This document shows positions 16,817 to 25,838 of a DNA stretch of 64,000 nucleotides, piece after piece. The notes below the pieces were generated by a model that made no database searches, had not been told where the DNA came from, and saw nothing but the letters and a program-made list of their open reading frames with translations. Numbering within the stretch: the stretch's first letter is position 1; the number at the start of each line of letters is the position of its first letter. A program made the translations under genes and the position numbers. Source of the stretch: Pelagibius litoralis (GTDB taxonomy: Bacteria > Pseudomonadota > Alphaproteobacteria > Kiloniellales > Kiloniellaceae); assembly GCF_011683915.1 (NCBI RefSeq), contig NZ_JAAQPH010000002.1:1-64000 (forward strand). Reading direction: 5' to 3'.

Positions 16817-18457
16817 ATGGCGGCATCAGTTAAGTCAGCATTTAAGGCTCTCCGTGCTCATCGGACAGAGATCGAGGATCGGCCCCTGCGCGATCTCTTT
16901 GCCGAGGATGCCGGGCGCTTCGAGCGTTTCTCGCTGCGCCTCGACGACCTGCTGCTCGACTATTCAAAGAACCGCATTGTCGCGGAGACCCTGGAGAAGT
17001 TAGTTGCGCTGGCGCGGGCGGCGGGCGTGGAGGCTGCGCGCGACGCCATGTTCGCGGGCGAGAAGATCAATGTCACCGAGGGTCGTGCGGTGCTGCACAC
17101 GGCTCTGCGCAACCGCTCCGACCGTCCGGTCCTGGTCGACGGGCGCGACGTGATGCCCGATGTCCGGGGCGTGCTGGATGCCATGGCGGCCTTTGCCGAG
17201 GGCGTACGGTCCGGTGCTATTGTTGGTGCGGGTGGGGAGCGTTTCACCGACATCGTGAACATCGGTATCGGCGGCTCGGACCTGGGGCCGGCGATGGTGA
17301 CCCGCGCGCTGAGCCCCTACATCCAGAAAGGCTTGCGCTGCCACTTCGTTTCCAACGTCGACGGCGCCCACCTGCACGACACGCTGAAGGGTCTCGATCC
17401 GCGGACGACGCTGTTTCTTGTCGCCTCCAAGACCTTCACGACCCAGGAGACCATGACCAATGCCCGCTCGGCGCGGGCCTGGCTGGTCGCGGCCCTGGGC
17501 GAGGCGGCGGTGGGGGCGCATTTCGCGGCGATCTCCACCAACCTGGAAGCCGTGGCGGCCTTTGGCATCGCTGCGGAGCGGACCTTCGGGTTCTGGGATT
17601 GGGTCGGCGGGCGCTACTCCGTCTGGTCGGCCATCGGTCTGCCGGTGATGATCGCCATCGGTGGCGCGCGCTTCACCGAGTTCCTGCAGGGCGCTCACGC
17701 GATGGACGAGCATTTCCGCTCCGCGCCCCTGGCCGCGAATATGCCGGTGATCCTGGCCCTGCTGGGGGTCTGGTATCGCAACGTCTGGGGCTTTGGGTCG
17801 CACGCGGTACTGCCCTACGATCAGCGACTGGAACGCTTTGCCGCCTATCTGCAGCAGCTCGACATGGAGTCCAACGGCAAGGGCGTGACCCTTTTCGGCG
17901 AGCCGGCGGCGGGCGCTACCGGCCCCCTGGTCTGGGGCGAGCCGGGGACCAACGGCCAGCACGCCTTCTATCAGCTGATCCACCAGGGCAGCGACGTCAT
18001 CCCCTGCGACTTTCTGGCGGCGGCGCAGCCGCAGGAACAGATGGGCGATCATCATCCAATCCTGCTGGCCAACTGCTTGGCCCAGAGCGAGGCGTTGATG
18101 CGCGGCAAGACGGCGGAGGAGGCCGGTGCAGAACTGGTCGCTGCCGGCAAGTCTGCGGCGGAAGTCGCGGCCTTAACGCCGCACAAGGTTTTCCCCGGCA
18201 ACCGCCCCAGCAACACCCTGCTCTATCGCCGCCTCGACCCCGGCACGCTGGGCCGCCTGATCGCCCTCTACGAGCACAAGGTCTTCGTCCAGGGCCGCAT
18301 CTGGAACATCAATTCCTTCGACCAGTGGGGCGTGGAACTGGGCAAGCAACTGGCCGGCGAATTGCTGCCGATGGTGAAGGACGAAGCCGCCATCGAAGGC
18401 CGCGATGCTTCGACGCTGGGCCTGCTCACGGAAATCACCCGGCTGCGCGACGGCTGA
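16817..18457 (+). CDS. pgi: Glucose-6-phosphate isomerase
   Basis: Interconverts glucose 6-phosphate and fructose 6-phosphate in the cytoplasm. The 546 residues match the long bacterial PGI form. Signatures seen are [10 protein letters not shown] near 149-158, [16 protein letters not shown] near 263-278, the catalytic glutamate in MESNGKG, the histidine in [12 protein letters not shown] and the lysine in [10 protein letters not shown]. As last gene of the zwf-pgl-edd-eda-pgi run it lets fructose 6-phosphate made by gluconeogenesis be recycled through the Entner-Doudoroff cycle, common in Alphaproteobacteria that lack a working phosphofructokinase. A repeat element follows the stop. Confidence 0.95.
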   Translation: MAASVKSAFKALRAHRTEIEDRPLRDLFAEDAGRFERFSLRLDDLLLDYSKNRIVAETLEKLVALARAAGVEAARDAMFAGEKINVTEGRAVLHTALRNRSDRPVLVDGRDVMPDVRGVLDAMAAFAEGVRSGAIVGAGGERFTDIVNIGIGGSDLGPAMVTRALSPYIQKGLRCHFVSNVDGAHLHDTLKGLDPRTTLFLVASKTFTTQETMTNARSARAWLVAALGEAAVGAHFAAISTNLEAVAAFGIAAERTFGFWDWVGGRYSVWSAIGLPVMIAIGGARFTEFLQGAHAMDEHFRSAPLAANMPVILALLGVWYRNVWGFGSHAVLPYDQRLERFAAYLQQLDMESNGKGVTLFGEPAAGATGPLVWGEPGTNGQHAFYQLIHQGSDVIPCDFLAAAQPQEQMGDHHPILLANCLAQSEALMRGKTAEEAGAELVAAGKSAAEVAALTPHKVFPGNRPSNTLLYRRLDPGTLGRLIALYEHKVFVQGRIWNINSFDQWGVELGKQLAGELLPMVKDEAAIEGRDASTLGLLTEITRLRDG

Positions 18458-18469
18458 GATTTTTTACTT

Positions 18470-18580
18470 GTCACCCTCGGGCTTGTCCCGAGGGTCCATC
18501 TATCCGACGGGTGGTATCTCCTGGAAGACTGTGGTGCCTGCCACAGCCATGGATGCTCGCGACGAGCCCGAGCATGACGA
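18470..18580. repeat. Composite palindromic intergenic repeat (REP/BIME-like)
   Basis: The left arm (18470-18499) contains the hairpin ACCCTCGGGCTTGTCCCGAGGG. The right arm (18548-18580) is its inverted, diverged copy, ATGGATGCTCGCGACGAGCC and onward. So each arm is a hairpin and the two arms also pair with each other, enclosing about 50 bases. This arrangement, with GTCAYxCTCGGGCTYGTCxCGAG arms, is a dispersed repeat type frequent in Alphaproteobacteria. It lies between convergent pgi and VOC genes, where it may also act as a transcription barrier. Confidence 0.75.
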
Positions 18581-18607
18581 GTGTGCGTTGTCTTGATCTG
18601 TGTGTTG

Positions 18608-18979
18608 TTACGCAGCCGGGCTGGAGAAGGTGAGGCGGTTGCCGAAGGGATCGGTCAGAGCGATTTCCCGCGTGCCCCAGGGTTTGTCCTCCGGCTCTCC
18701 GGGCTTGGCGTACTTATAGTCCTTGGCCCGCAGCGCGGCGGCCAAGCCGTCGATATCGTCGCATTCAGTACGCAGGTGGCCGCCCGGCGTGGCGTCGCCG
18801 TGGTGCTCGGAAAGATGGATCACGCAGTCGCCCCGGGAAACTTGCAGATAGATCGGAAAGTCGTCGCCGAAGCGATGCTCCCAGTCGACGGAGAAACCAA
18901 GCCAGTCGACATAGAATTCCCGCGCCTTGGCCTCGTCGAAGATCCGCAGGACCGGGATCGGGTGGGAAAGTCTGGTCAA
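18608..18979 (-). CDS. VOC-family (glyoxalase/bleomycin-resistance fold) protein
   Basis: A 123-residue single VOC domain with two beta-alpha-beta3 halves: IPVLRIFDEAKAREFYVDWLGF opens the first and the acidic DPFGNRLTF closes the second, the usual metal-side signature. The ligands HPIPVL, DCVIHLSEH and REIALTDPFGN are consistent with glyoxalase-superfamily proteins, some of which protect against bleomycin-like compounds and others of which are lyases or dioxygenases. It is the last gene behind soxBDAG and the SDR gene, 24 bases after the latter, so likely in the same transcript. A specific reaction cannot be given. Confidence 0.82.
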   Translation of the reverse strand: MTRLSHPIPVLRIFDEAKAREFYVDWLGFSVDWEHRFGDDFPIYLQVSRGDCVIHLSEHHGDATPGGHLRTECDDIDGLAAALRAKDYKYAKPGEPEDKPWGTREIALTDPFGNRLTFSSPAA

Positions 18980-19003
18980 GCTATCGGTTCCTTTGCCGGT
19001 CGG

Positions 19004-19759
19004 CTAGAACGCGCAGGCGCCGCTGTCGACGGGGATGATTGCGCCGTTCACCAGGCTGGCCTGGTCGGAAGCCAGGAACAGCGCCATCTCCGCCACTTCG
19101 ATGGGCCGTCCGGTACGGATCGGGCGCGCCGGGTTGGTGCCGTCGTCGTCGCCGGTCATGCCGAAGACGGAACGGGTGCGTTCGGTCAGCACCGCGCCGG
19201 GTGAGATTGCATTCACGCGGATCTTCATCGCCGCACACTGCAGCGCCATGGCCTTGGTCAGGGTGATAATGCCGCCCTTGGCCGAGGTATAGGCATCGGC
19301 GCCGCGGGTGCCTTTCATGGCACGGATCGAGGAGGTGTTGATCACCGAGCCGCCGCCGGCATCGCGGATGTGCGGCACGGCGAAACGGCTGGTCAGGAAG
19401 GTGCCGTAGAGATCGACGGAGATGGTGCGCCAGAATTCGTCCAGCGGGATATCGAGGAAACTGCCGTCTTGCGCTGTGGCCCCGCCGGCGTTGTTGTAGA
19501 GCACTTCCAGCCCGCCGAAGTGATTGACGGATCTGGTGACGGCGGCCTCCACTGCTTCGGGCTTGGTGATGTCGCATTCCAGGAACAGACACGCGCCCCC
19601 GGCGGCTTCCACGGCGGCGGCGCTGCGTTCCCCGGCGTCCTTCTTGATTTCCAGGATAGTGACCTTGGCGCCTTCCTGCGCGAAGCGCAGCGCGGCTGCC
19701 GCGCCGATCCCGTTGCCGCCACCGGTGATGATGGCGCGCTTTCCTTCCAGTCGTCCCAT
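19004..19759 (-). CDS. SDR-family NAD(P)-dependent oxidoreductase
   Basis: A 251-residue classical short-chain dehydrogenase. The cofactor loop TGGGNGIG lies at 12-19, NNAG near 88-91, the catalytic serine in INTSSIRA near 139-146 and YTSAK with tyrosine and lysine near 156-160. After these come NAISPGAV and the C-terminal IPVDSGACAF. It probably prefers NAD+, since an acidic residue (E37 in ILEIKK) ends strand 2. It starts 20 bases after soxG and is probably cotranscribed. Its substrate is unknown; the position suggests metabolism of a product or precursor of N-methylglycine breakdown. Confidence 0.87.
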   Translation of the reverse strand: MGRLEGKRAIITGGGNGIGAAAALRFAQEGAKVTILEIKKDAGERSAAAVEAAGGACLFLECDITKPEAVEAAVTRSVNHFGGLEVLYNNAGGATAQDGSFLDIPLDEFWRTISVDLYGTFLTSRFAVPHIRDAGGGSVINTSSIRAMKGTRGADAYTSAKGGIITLTKAMALQCAAMKIRVNAISPGAVLTERTRSVFGMTGDDDGTNPARPIRTGRPIEVAEMALFLASDQASLVNGAIIPVDSGACAF

Positions 19760-19779
19760 GCTGGCTTCCTCGGTCGTGT

Positions 19780-20382
19780 TCAGGCGCTACCGGGCGGGTC
19801 GACACGGTAGCCGGTTTCGGCGGCAGCTTCGGTAAGCCACGCCCAGAAGGATAGCGCGAAGCCGCGGAAGACATAAAGGTCGAAGCTGTCTTCAGCGATA
19901 CGCCGCACCAGCACGCCGACCTCGTGGATCGCGGTCTGTGCCACGTCCAGCGGCGGAAAGGCTGCCGGGTCCAGATCGATGGCGAGACCCTTGGACAGCA
20001 CCCAGGTCGCTTTGGGACCATTGATTCGAACAACGCTGCGGGCCTGACTCAGGTTGGTCACCGCGCCCAGATCGGGGCCGATGACCGCCGTCAGCTTCTT
20101 TGCCAGCTCCGGGTCGGCACTCTCCACAAGATAGCGCCCGGGCCCGATGGCCATGATGGTGGTGGTTTCACGCAGGCTGGAGCCACGCGGGCGCTGCGGC
20201 GGCGTGCAGTGGGTCACGGCGGCGACGGCGTCTTCGACCTGCGCCAGCCTATCGGACCAGGCCGCGACCTGCACCAGGCTGACGATCCGGCGTTCTGTAA
20301 GGGCCACGCCGGCTTCGCCCTGAGCAGCGACGGCGACCCGGGGCTCGCTGTGGCCCTGAAGCGGTGAGAGAAGATCAGACAT
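19780..20382 (-). CDS. soxG: Sarcosine oxidase gamma subunit
   Basis: The small gamma chain of heterotetrameric sarcosine oxidase, 200 residues. I start at the ATG at 20382 (MSDLLSPLQG), which follows GGAGGGGAG and overlaps the soxA end by eight bases; a longer frame from 20433 has no support. It resembles a shrunken GcvT-like fold (ARSVVRINGPKATWVLSKGLAIDL and YVFRGFALSFWAWLTEAAAETG near the end), as known for SoxG. It assembles with SoxB, SoxD and SoxA, contributing no cofactor of its own. Confidence 0.9.
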   Translation of the reverse strand: MSDLLSPLQGHSEPRVAVAAQGEAGVALTERRIVSLVQVAAWSDRLAQVEDAVAAVTHCTPPQRPRGSSLRETTTIMAIGPGRYLVESADPELAKKLTAVIGPDLGAVTNLSQARSVVRINGPKATWVLSKGLAIDLDPAAFPPLDVAQTAIHEVGVLVRRIAEDSFDLYVFRGFALSFWAWLTEAAAETGYRVDPPGSA

Positions 20383-23368
20383 GCATGCGGCTCCCCTCCG
20401 GATCGAAGAAGTGGGAGGACACCACCTCGACATCGACGTTGTGTCCCTTCAGCGGGTAGGTTGCCACCAGCGCCTCGCCGATGCGGTTGCGTCCGTCTTC
20501 CAGCAGGCCGAGGGCGATGTATTTCTCCAGCGCCGGGCTGTAGGTCGAGGAGGTGACATGGCCAAGGCTGCGCGGCGGGCTCTCGCCGTTGGGAACGATG
20601 AGGTGGGAGCCGGAGCGTACCGGTTGTCCGTCACGGGAGATCAGGCCGACCAGCTTCATCCTGTTGTCGTCGACCAGACCCTCGCGGTCCATCATGGCGC
20701 TGCCGATGTAGTCTTTCCTGCGCGATGTCATGCCGCCGAGGCCCAGGTCTTCCGCCGTCGTGCGGCCGTCGAGTTCCGGACCCGCCACATGGCCCTTTTC
20801 GATGCGCAGGGTGCCCAGCGCTTCCAGGCCATAGGCGACGACGTCGAAGGCTTCGCCCGCCGCCATGATCCGGCGCCAGACGGCCTCGCCGCTATGCGCC
20901 CCGGCGTAGACCTCGTAGGCCAGTTCGCCGGAGAAACTGAGGCGGGCGACCAGTACCGGGACGCCGTCCAGATGCCCTTCGCGCACGCCCATGAAAGGGA
21001 AGGCCTCGTTCGACATGCCGATATCGTCGAGCACCGCCGCCAGCAGGTCGCGCGCCTTGGGCCCGGAGACCGCCATGGCGGCCCATTGATCGCTGACCGA
21101 GGTCACGGCCACCTTCATCTCGGGCCAGACCGCCGCCAGCAGGAACTCGAGCTGCGCCAGCACCGGGGCCGCATTGGCGGTCGTGGTGGTCATCAGGAAA
21201 CGGTGTTCGCCGAGGCGCCAGGTGGTGCCGTCGTCCCAGAGGAAACCGTCCTCGCGCAGCATCAGGCCGTAGCGCGCTTTGCCCTCCGGTAGCTTCAGGA
21301 AGCCGTTCGAGTAGACCCGGTTCAGGAACTCGGCTGCATCGGGGCCTTGGACGTCGATCTTGCCGAGGGTCGAGACATCGACGATGCCGACGCTTTGGCG
21401 CACCTGACGTGCTTCTCGAATGTAAGCTTGTTCGACGGTTTCGCCGTCGCGTCGGTAGACGCGCGGGCGCTGCCAGAGCCCGACCTCCATCATGTCGGCA
21501 CCCTCAGCGACGTGCCAGTCGTGCATCGGGGTGCGCCTGAGGGGGCGGAAGTGGGCGCCGCGGGCCTGCCCGGCCAGGGCGCCCAGGGCGATCGGCGTAT
21601 AGGGCGGGCGGAAGCGGGTGGTGCCGACCTCGGGGATCGACAAACCGCGCTCCTGCGCCATGAGGGCGAGGCCGGCCATGTTGGAAGTCTTGCCCTGGTC
21701 GGTCGCCATGCCGAGGGTGGTGTAGCGTTTCAGATGCTCGACGGAGCGAAAGCCCTCACGGTGGGCGAGGCTGACGTCTGATGCCGTCACGTCGTGCTGC
21801 AGGTCGACGAAGGCCTTGCCTTTGCCGCCGGCAGGCCGCGCGTCCCAAAGCGGCAGGATGGCATCGCAGGTGATCTCCGGCCCGACGGCCGGAACCGAGA
21901 TCGGGCTGGGCGCGAAGCCGCAGGCGCGGGCCGCCTCCGCGCCGGCCTGGATGCCGGCGGTGAGGCAGGCGGCGGTGGACAGTTCACCGCTGCAGGCCCC
22001 GGCGGCCTGCCAGGGCTGTGTCGGTTCGCCCGGCAGGAAAGCGGCCAGGGCCTCGTCCCAGCGCGCCGGGCCGCTGGCCTGGCTGGCCAGGTGTATCGTC
22101 GGGGTCCAGCCGCCGCTGACCGCCAGGCAGTCAACCGGGATACTGCGGTGCAAACGGTCCTGCACGCCGTTGGCCGGATCGTAGGGCGTCACTTCAATAG
22201 CGGCGAGCCGCCGCCCGCCGCGGGCGCGGGTCACGACATGACCGGTCAGCAGTTCGGCGCCGCAGCCCTCGACCACCGAACGGGCCTCGGCGCCGATCTC
22301 CGGGCGCGGATCGACCACCGCCACCACGGTGACCCCGGCTTTGGCCAGGGCGGCGACAGTACGGTAGGCGCCGTCGTTGTTGGCGAAGAGCGCGATCCGC
22401 TGGCCCGGCGAAACACCATAGCGTTCGACATAGATCCTGATCGCATCGGCCAGCATCACGCCGGGTGTATCGTTGCCGGCGAAGATCAGCGGGCGTTCGA
22501 TGGCGCCGGCGGCGATCACCAGTTGTTTGGCGCGGATGGTCCAGTGGCGCTGGCGTGGCGTTGCCTCCGGCGGTACCGGCAGATGGTCGGACACCCGCTC
22601 GACAGCACCGAAGGTGTTGTCGTCGTAGTAGCCGTAGACCGTGGTGCGGGGCAGCAGCGTCACGTTGGGCAGGGCCGAGAGAACCGCCAGCGCTGAGCGG
22701 CACCAGATATCGCCGGCGGCTTCGCCCACCGTCAGGCTCGTGCCGCGCAGGCTGCCGCCCATCTCGGCCTGGTCGTCGACCAGGACAATCCGCGCACCGC
22801 TCTGTGCCGCCGCCAGGGCCGCCATAAGGCCTGTGGGCCCGGCCCCGGCGATCAGCACATCGCAGAAGGCGTTGGTTTCCTCGTAGCGGTCCGGGTCCCG
22901 CAGTTGGGTGCCGGCGCCCATGCCCGCCGCCTTGCGGATGAAGTGTTCGTAGAACATCCAGGCCTTACGGGTCGGTCCCATGAAGGTCTTGTAGTAGAAG
23001 CCGGCGGATAACAGCGGGCCGGCCAGGCCGTTCAGGGCCATGATGTCGAGGCCGAGGGAGGGCCAGCGGTTCTGGCTCTTAGCCTCCAGTCCTTCAAAAA
23101 GCTCCACCATGGGCGCCTTGCAGTTGGGCTCGGTCCGGGCGCTGCTGCGCAGGGTGACCATGGCGTTGGGTTCCTCCACCCCGGCGGAGAACAGGCCGCG
23201 CGGGCGGTGGTACTTGAAGCTGCGGCCCAGGATGTCGACGCCGTTCGCCAGCAGCGCAGAGGCCAGACTGTCGCCGGCGAAGCCCTGGTAACGCTTTCCG
23301 TCAAAGGTGAAGTGCAGGGGCCGGCTGCGGTCGATCAGGCCGCAGGAGGGGAGGCGAAAGCCGCTCAT
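20375..23368 (-). CDS. soxA: Sarcosine oxidase alpha subunit
   Basis: A 997-residue chain, the usual size. Residues 15-100 form the N-terminal ferredoxin-like domain (FAGDSLASALLANGV, FKYHRPRGLFSAG) without cluster cysteines. From about 168 a two-dinucleotide domain begins (VLIAGAGPTGLMAALAAAQ) that binds NAD+. The last 380 residues are an aminomethyltransferase (GcvT-type) domain (DWHVAEGADMMEVGLWQRPR near its start) that captures the methylene group on tetrahydrofolate as 5,10-methylene-THF. The tetramer oxidises sarcosine to glycine, formaldehyde equivalents and H2O2. It overlaps soxD by four bases and soxG by eight. Confidence 0.95.
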   Translation of the reverse strand: MSGFRLPSCGLIDRSRPLHFTFDGKRYQGFAGDSLASALLANGVDILGRSFKYHRPRGLFSAGVEEPNAMVTLRSSARTEPNCKAPMVELFEGLEAKSQNRWPSLGLDIMALNGLAGPLLSAGFYYKTFMGPTRKAWMFYEHFIRKAAGMGAGTQLRDPDRYEETNAFCDVLIAGAGPTGLMAALAAAQSGARIVLVDDQAEMGGSLRGTSLTVGEAAGDIWCRSALAVLSALPNVTLLPRTTVYGYYDDNTFGAVERVSDHLPVPPEATPRQRHWTIRAKQLVIAAGAIERPLIFAGNDTPGVMLADAIRIYVERYGVSPGQRIALFANNDGAYRTVAALAKAGVTVVAVVDPRPEIGAEARSVVEGCGAELLTGHVVTRARGGRRLAAIEVTPYDPANGVQDRLHRSIPVDCLAVSGGWTPTIHLASQASGPARWDEALAAFLPGEPTQPWQAAGACSGELSTAACLTAGIQAGAEAARACGFAPSPISVPAVGPEITCDAILPLWDARPAGGKGKAFVDLQHDVTASDVSLAHREGFRSVEHLKRYTTLGMATDQGKTSNMAGLALMAQERGLSIPEVGTTRFRPPYTPIALGALAGQARGAHFRPLRRTPMHDWHVAEGADMMEVGLWQRPRVYRRDGETVEQAYIREARQVRQSVGIVDVSTLGKIDVQGPDAAEFLNRVYSNGFLKLPEGKARYGLMLREDGFLWDDGTTWRLGEHRFLMTTTTANAAPVLAQLEFLLAAVWPEMKVAVTSVSDQWAAMAVSGPKARDLLAAVLDDIGMSNEAFPFMGVREGHLDGVPVLVARLSFSGELAYEVYAGAHSGEAVWRRIMAAGEAFDVVAYGLEALGTLRIEKGHVAGPELDGRTTAEDLGLGGMTSRRKDYIGSAMMDREGLVDDNRMKLVGLISRDGQPVRSGSHLIVPNGESPPRSLGHVTSSTYSPALEKYIALGLLEDGRNRIGEALVATYPLKGHNVDVEVVSSHFFDPEGSRMHV

Positions 23369-23673
23369 GCCACGTCCTGTCCTTCGCCGCTGTCGCTTTC
23401 GCGCGCTTCCGCTCCAGCCCAGGGGCCGGCGATCTCTGCCCCCTCGATCCTGTGGGTGGCGGTGTCACGGCGCACCTTCAGCCAGAGCCGGCAGCCCTGG
23501 GCGTGGTGCCAGTATTCAAGATGGGGCCCGCGCGGGTTTTCGCGCTGGAAGACGTAGTCGCACCAGTCGGCGGCGGCGGCGCTGCCGGGGTCCGGCCGCT
23601 CCTTGGTGGCGTCGCCGCCGTAAGTGAATTCGCCGACGTCGCGCGGGCCGCAGTGGGGGCAGGGGATCAGCAT
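23365..23673 (-). CDS. soxD: Sarcosine oxidase delta subunit
   Basis: The 102-residue zinc-binding delta chain. CPHCG (C5, C8) with later H and C residues (HHAQGCRLW) forms the zinc site, and the family block ADWCDYVFQRENPRGPHLEYW is intact. The tail ESDSGEGQDVA overlaps the soxA start by four bases (ATGA). Lying between soxB and soxA is the classical position in soxBDAG operons. Confidence 0.94.
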   Translation of the reverse strand: MLIPCPHCGPRDVGEFTYGGDATKERPDPGSAAAADWCDYVFQRENPRGPHLEYWHHAQGCRLWLKVRRDTATHRIEGAEIAGPWAGAEARESDSGEGQDVA

Positions 23674-23692
23674 GGTTCTTTTCCTTTGCCCG

Positions 23693-24952
23693 TTAGTGCA
23701 GGCGCGGCTGCGGGCCGGCGCCGCGCTCGTCGATGACGCGGCCTTGGCAGAAGCGCTCCAGGGTGAAGGCGGCGTTCAGCGCGTGGGCCCGGTCGTTGGC
23801 GATGGTGGAGGCGAAACACCAGCCCGAGGCCGGGGTCGCCTTGAAGCCGCCGTAGCACCAGCCGGCGTTGATGTAGAGTCCTTCGACGGGTCCCTTGCAG
23901 ATGATCGGGCTGCCGTCCATGGACATGTCCATGACACCGCCCCAATGACGCACCAGACGCAGGCGCGCCAGATTGGGGAACATGGCCAGGGCCTCGGCGG
24001 CGACGTGCTTGATGATCGGCAGGTTGCCACGCTGGGCGTAGGAGTTGTAGCCGTCGAGATCGCCGCCGAAGACCAGCCCGCCCTTGTCGGACTGGGAGAT
24101 GTAGAGATGCCCGGCCCCGAAGGTGACAACGGTGTCGATCAGCGGTTTCAGGGGTTCGGAGACGAAGGCCTGCAGCACATGGCTCTCGATCGGCAGGTCG
24201 CGCAGCCCGGCTTTTGCCAGCACCACGGAGGAACTGCCGGCCACGGCGACCCCGACCTTGCCGGCCCGGATCGTGCCGCGGCTGGTCTCGACCCCGGTGA
24301 CGGCGCCACCCTCGCGCAGGAAGCCGGTGACCTCGCAGTTCTCGATGATGTCGACGCCGCGGCTGTCGGCGCCGTAAGCATAGCCCCAGACCACGGCATC
24401 GTGGCGCGCGGTGCCGCCGCGCGGCTGCAACAGGCCGCCCTCGACGGGAAAGCGTGCCTTGCGCGAGGTATCCAGGCCGGGCACGAACTTGGCCACCTCG
24501 CGGTTGTCCAGCAGTTCGGCGTCGATGCCGTGCAGGCGCATGGCGTTGCCGCGCCGGGCGTAGCTGTCCATCTGGCCGGGCGTATGGGCCAGGTTGAGGA
24601 CACCGCGCGAGGAGAACATGACGTTGTAGTTCAGATCCTGGGAGAGGCCCTCCCAGAGTTTCATGGAATGCTCGTAGAAATGAGCATTCGGCGGCAGCAG
24701 GTAGTTGGAGCGCACGATGGTGGTGTTGCGCCCGATGTTGCCGCTGCCCAGCCAGCCCTTTTCCAGCACCGCCACATTGGTGATGCCGTGTTCCTTGGCC
24801 AGGTAATAGGCCGTCGCGAGGCCATGCCCGCCGCCGCCGACGATGATCACGTCATAGGCGGGCTTGGGCTCCGGGGAGCGCCAGACCCGCGCCCAGTTGC
24901 GGTTGCCGGTCAGCGCGTTGCTGAGCAGGGAAAAGATCGAATAACGGGCCAT
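23693..24952 (-). CDS. soxB: Sarcosine oxidase beta subunit
   Basis: The 419-residue flavoprotein chain that carries FAD and covalently bound FMN and performs the sarcosine oxidation. The dinucleotide loop VIIVGGGGHGLATAYYLA lies at about 35-52 after the typical N-terminal region MARYSIFSLLSNALTG, and the GSGNIGRNTTIVRSNYL block is typical of DAO-family beta subunits. It is the first gene of the soxB-D-A-G-SDR-VOC unit. The leader region upstream (24953-25179) shows no glycine-riboswitch-like fold that I can recognise, and the ribosome site is weak. Confidence 0.94.
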   Translation of the reverse strand: MARYSIFSLLSNALTGNRNWARVWRSPEPKPAYDVIIVGGGGHGLATAYYLAKEHGITNVAVLEKGWLGSGNIGRNTTIVRSNYLLPPNAHFYEHSMKLWEGLSQDLNYNVMFSSRGVLNLAHTPGQMDSYARRGNAMRLHGIDAELLDNREVAKFVPGLDTSRKARFPVEGGLLQPRGGTARHDAVVWGYAYGADSRGVDIIENCEVTGFLREGGAVTGVETSRGTIRAGKVGVAVAGSSSVVLAKAGLRDLPIESHVLQAFVSEPLKPLIDTVVTFGAGHLYISQSDKGGLVFGGDLDGYNSYAQRGNLPIIKHVAAEALAMFPNLARLRLVRHWGGVMDMSMDGSPIICKGPVEGLYINAGWCYGGFKATPASGWCFASTIANDRAHALNAAFTLERFCQGRVIDERGAGPQPRLH

Positions 24953-25179
24953 GACGGGACTTTAGGGCGGTTGAACCAGCCCTATTTATGCCGATACGAC
25001 AGCCACAGTCCAGAAAACGTCTGCGGGGGACCGGAATTCAAGCGGGACCATTGATGAAAGATCCCTTTTTTGGGCTGGGCCGGGCGTTGCCGGGCCAAAG
25101 GTAAACAGCTATGACAAGCCTTTAGGCCGAAGGGGAGGCGGGCGGTTTGCCCCACTTGGCGCATTGCGGAACGTCCCAG

Positions 25180-25539
25180 ATGACCTACGACGAATTCAAC
25201 GCCTTCTGCCGGAAACTTCTGGCCACGAGCTACGTGGTTCAGTGGGGCGGATCGCACGTCTGGAAAGTGGGCGGCAAGGTCTTCGCCATCGGCGGTTGGG
25301 CGGACACCGAGCCGGCCTATACCTTCAAAGTGAGCGAGCTTTCCTATGAGATCCTGAAGGATCAGCCCGGCCTGCGCCCGGCACCCTATCTCGCGTCACG
25401 GGGCATGAAGTGGATCCAGCACTACGCGCGGCCGGGCTTGTCGGACGGCGACCTGAGAGACTATCTGCGCCAGTCCCATTACATAGTCTCGCTCGGCCTC
25501 TCCAAGAAGAAGCAGCGGGAGCTGGGCCTGCACCAGTAG
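25180..25539 (+). CDS. MmcQ/YjbR-family protein
   Basis: A 119-residue protein of the YjbR/CyaY-like fold: TYDEFNAFCRKLLATSY opens it, HVWKVGGKVFAIGGW and YTFKVSELSYEILKDQPGL form the core, and ASRGMKWIQHYARPGLSDGDLRDYLRQSHYIVSLGLSKKK is the family's C-terminal signature. I use the ATG at 25180; an upstream TTG at 25147 would add 11 residues. Family members are called DNA-binding, but their role is not settled. It lies between the divergent sox operon and the decayed iolB copy. Confidence 0.85.
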   Translation: MTYDEFNAFCRKLLATSYVVQWGGSHVWKVGGKVFAIGGWADTEPAYTFKVSELSYEILKDQPGLRPAPYLASRGMKWIQHYARPGLSDGDLRDYLRQSHYIVSLGLSKKKQRELGLHQ

Positions 25540-25595
25540 GCCCGCGTCTTCCGCCGTTCATTCGGCGCTAGCGCGGGATTGGCCGGTCATGACTT

Positions 25596-25838
25596 CTACT
25601 TCTTCACGATCCACTCGTGGGCCGGGTCGTTGTTGAAGTGCCACTGTCGAACAGGGCCGGCCATGACTTTGAGATAGTAGAGGTCGTAGCCGTGGGGCGC
25701 CCCGACGGGGTGATAGCCACGCGGCACCATAACGCAGGTGCCGTCCTCTACCGCCATGGTCTCGTCGAGGGAGCGGTCGTCGGTTTAGACCCGCTGGAAG
25801 GCGAAGCCCTGGGCGGGTTCATCCTCCGGCGCGATCAG
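25596..25838 (-). pseudogene. iolB: Decayed second copy of the iolB 3' end
   Basis: On the minus strand this segment aligns with the last 227 bases of intact iolB (29154-29380) with about 20 substitutions and a one-base deletion by my hand alignment, roughly 91 percent identical. Several features show decay. There is an in-frame TAA at 25785-25787 where iolB has a tyrosine TAC, one G is missing in the CCCTGGGG run near 25810, and a 200-base deletion joins iolB-equivalent positions 29380 and 29581. Only 17 bases of match remain beyond that junction, ending at 25838. The start region is absent. It was not created by a very recent duplication; many changes are at third codon positions. Confidence 0.9.

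Noticed and set aside
24953-25179. Possible glycine riboswitch before soxB
   Set aside because: No tandem aptamer-like pattern or conserved core seen on the minus strand.
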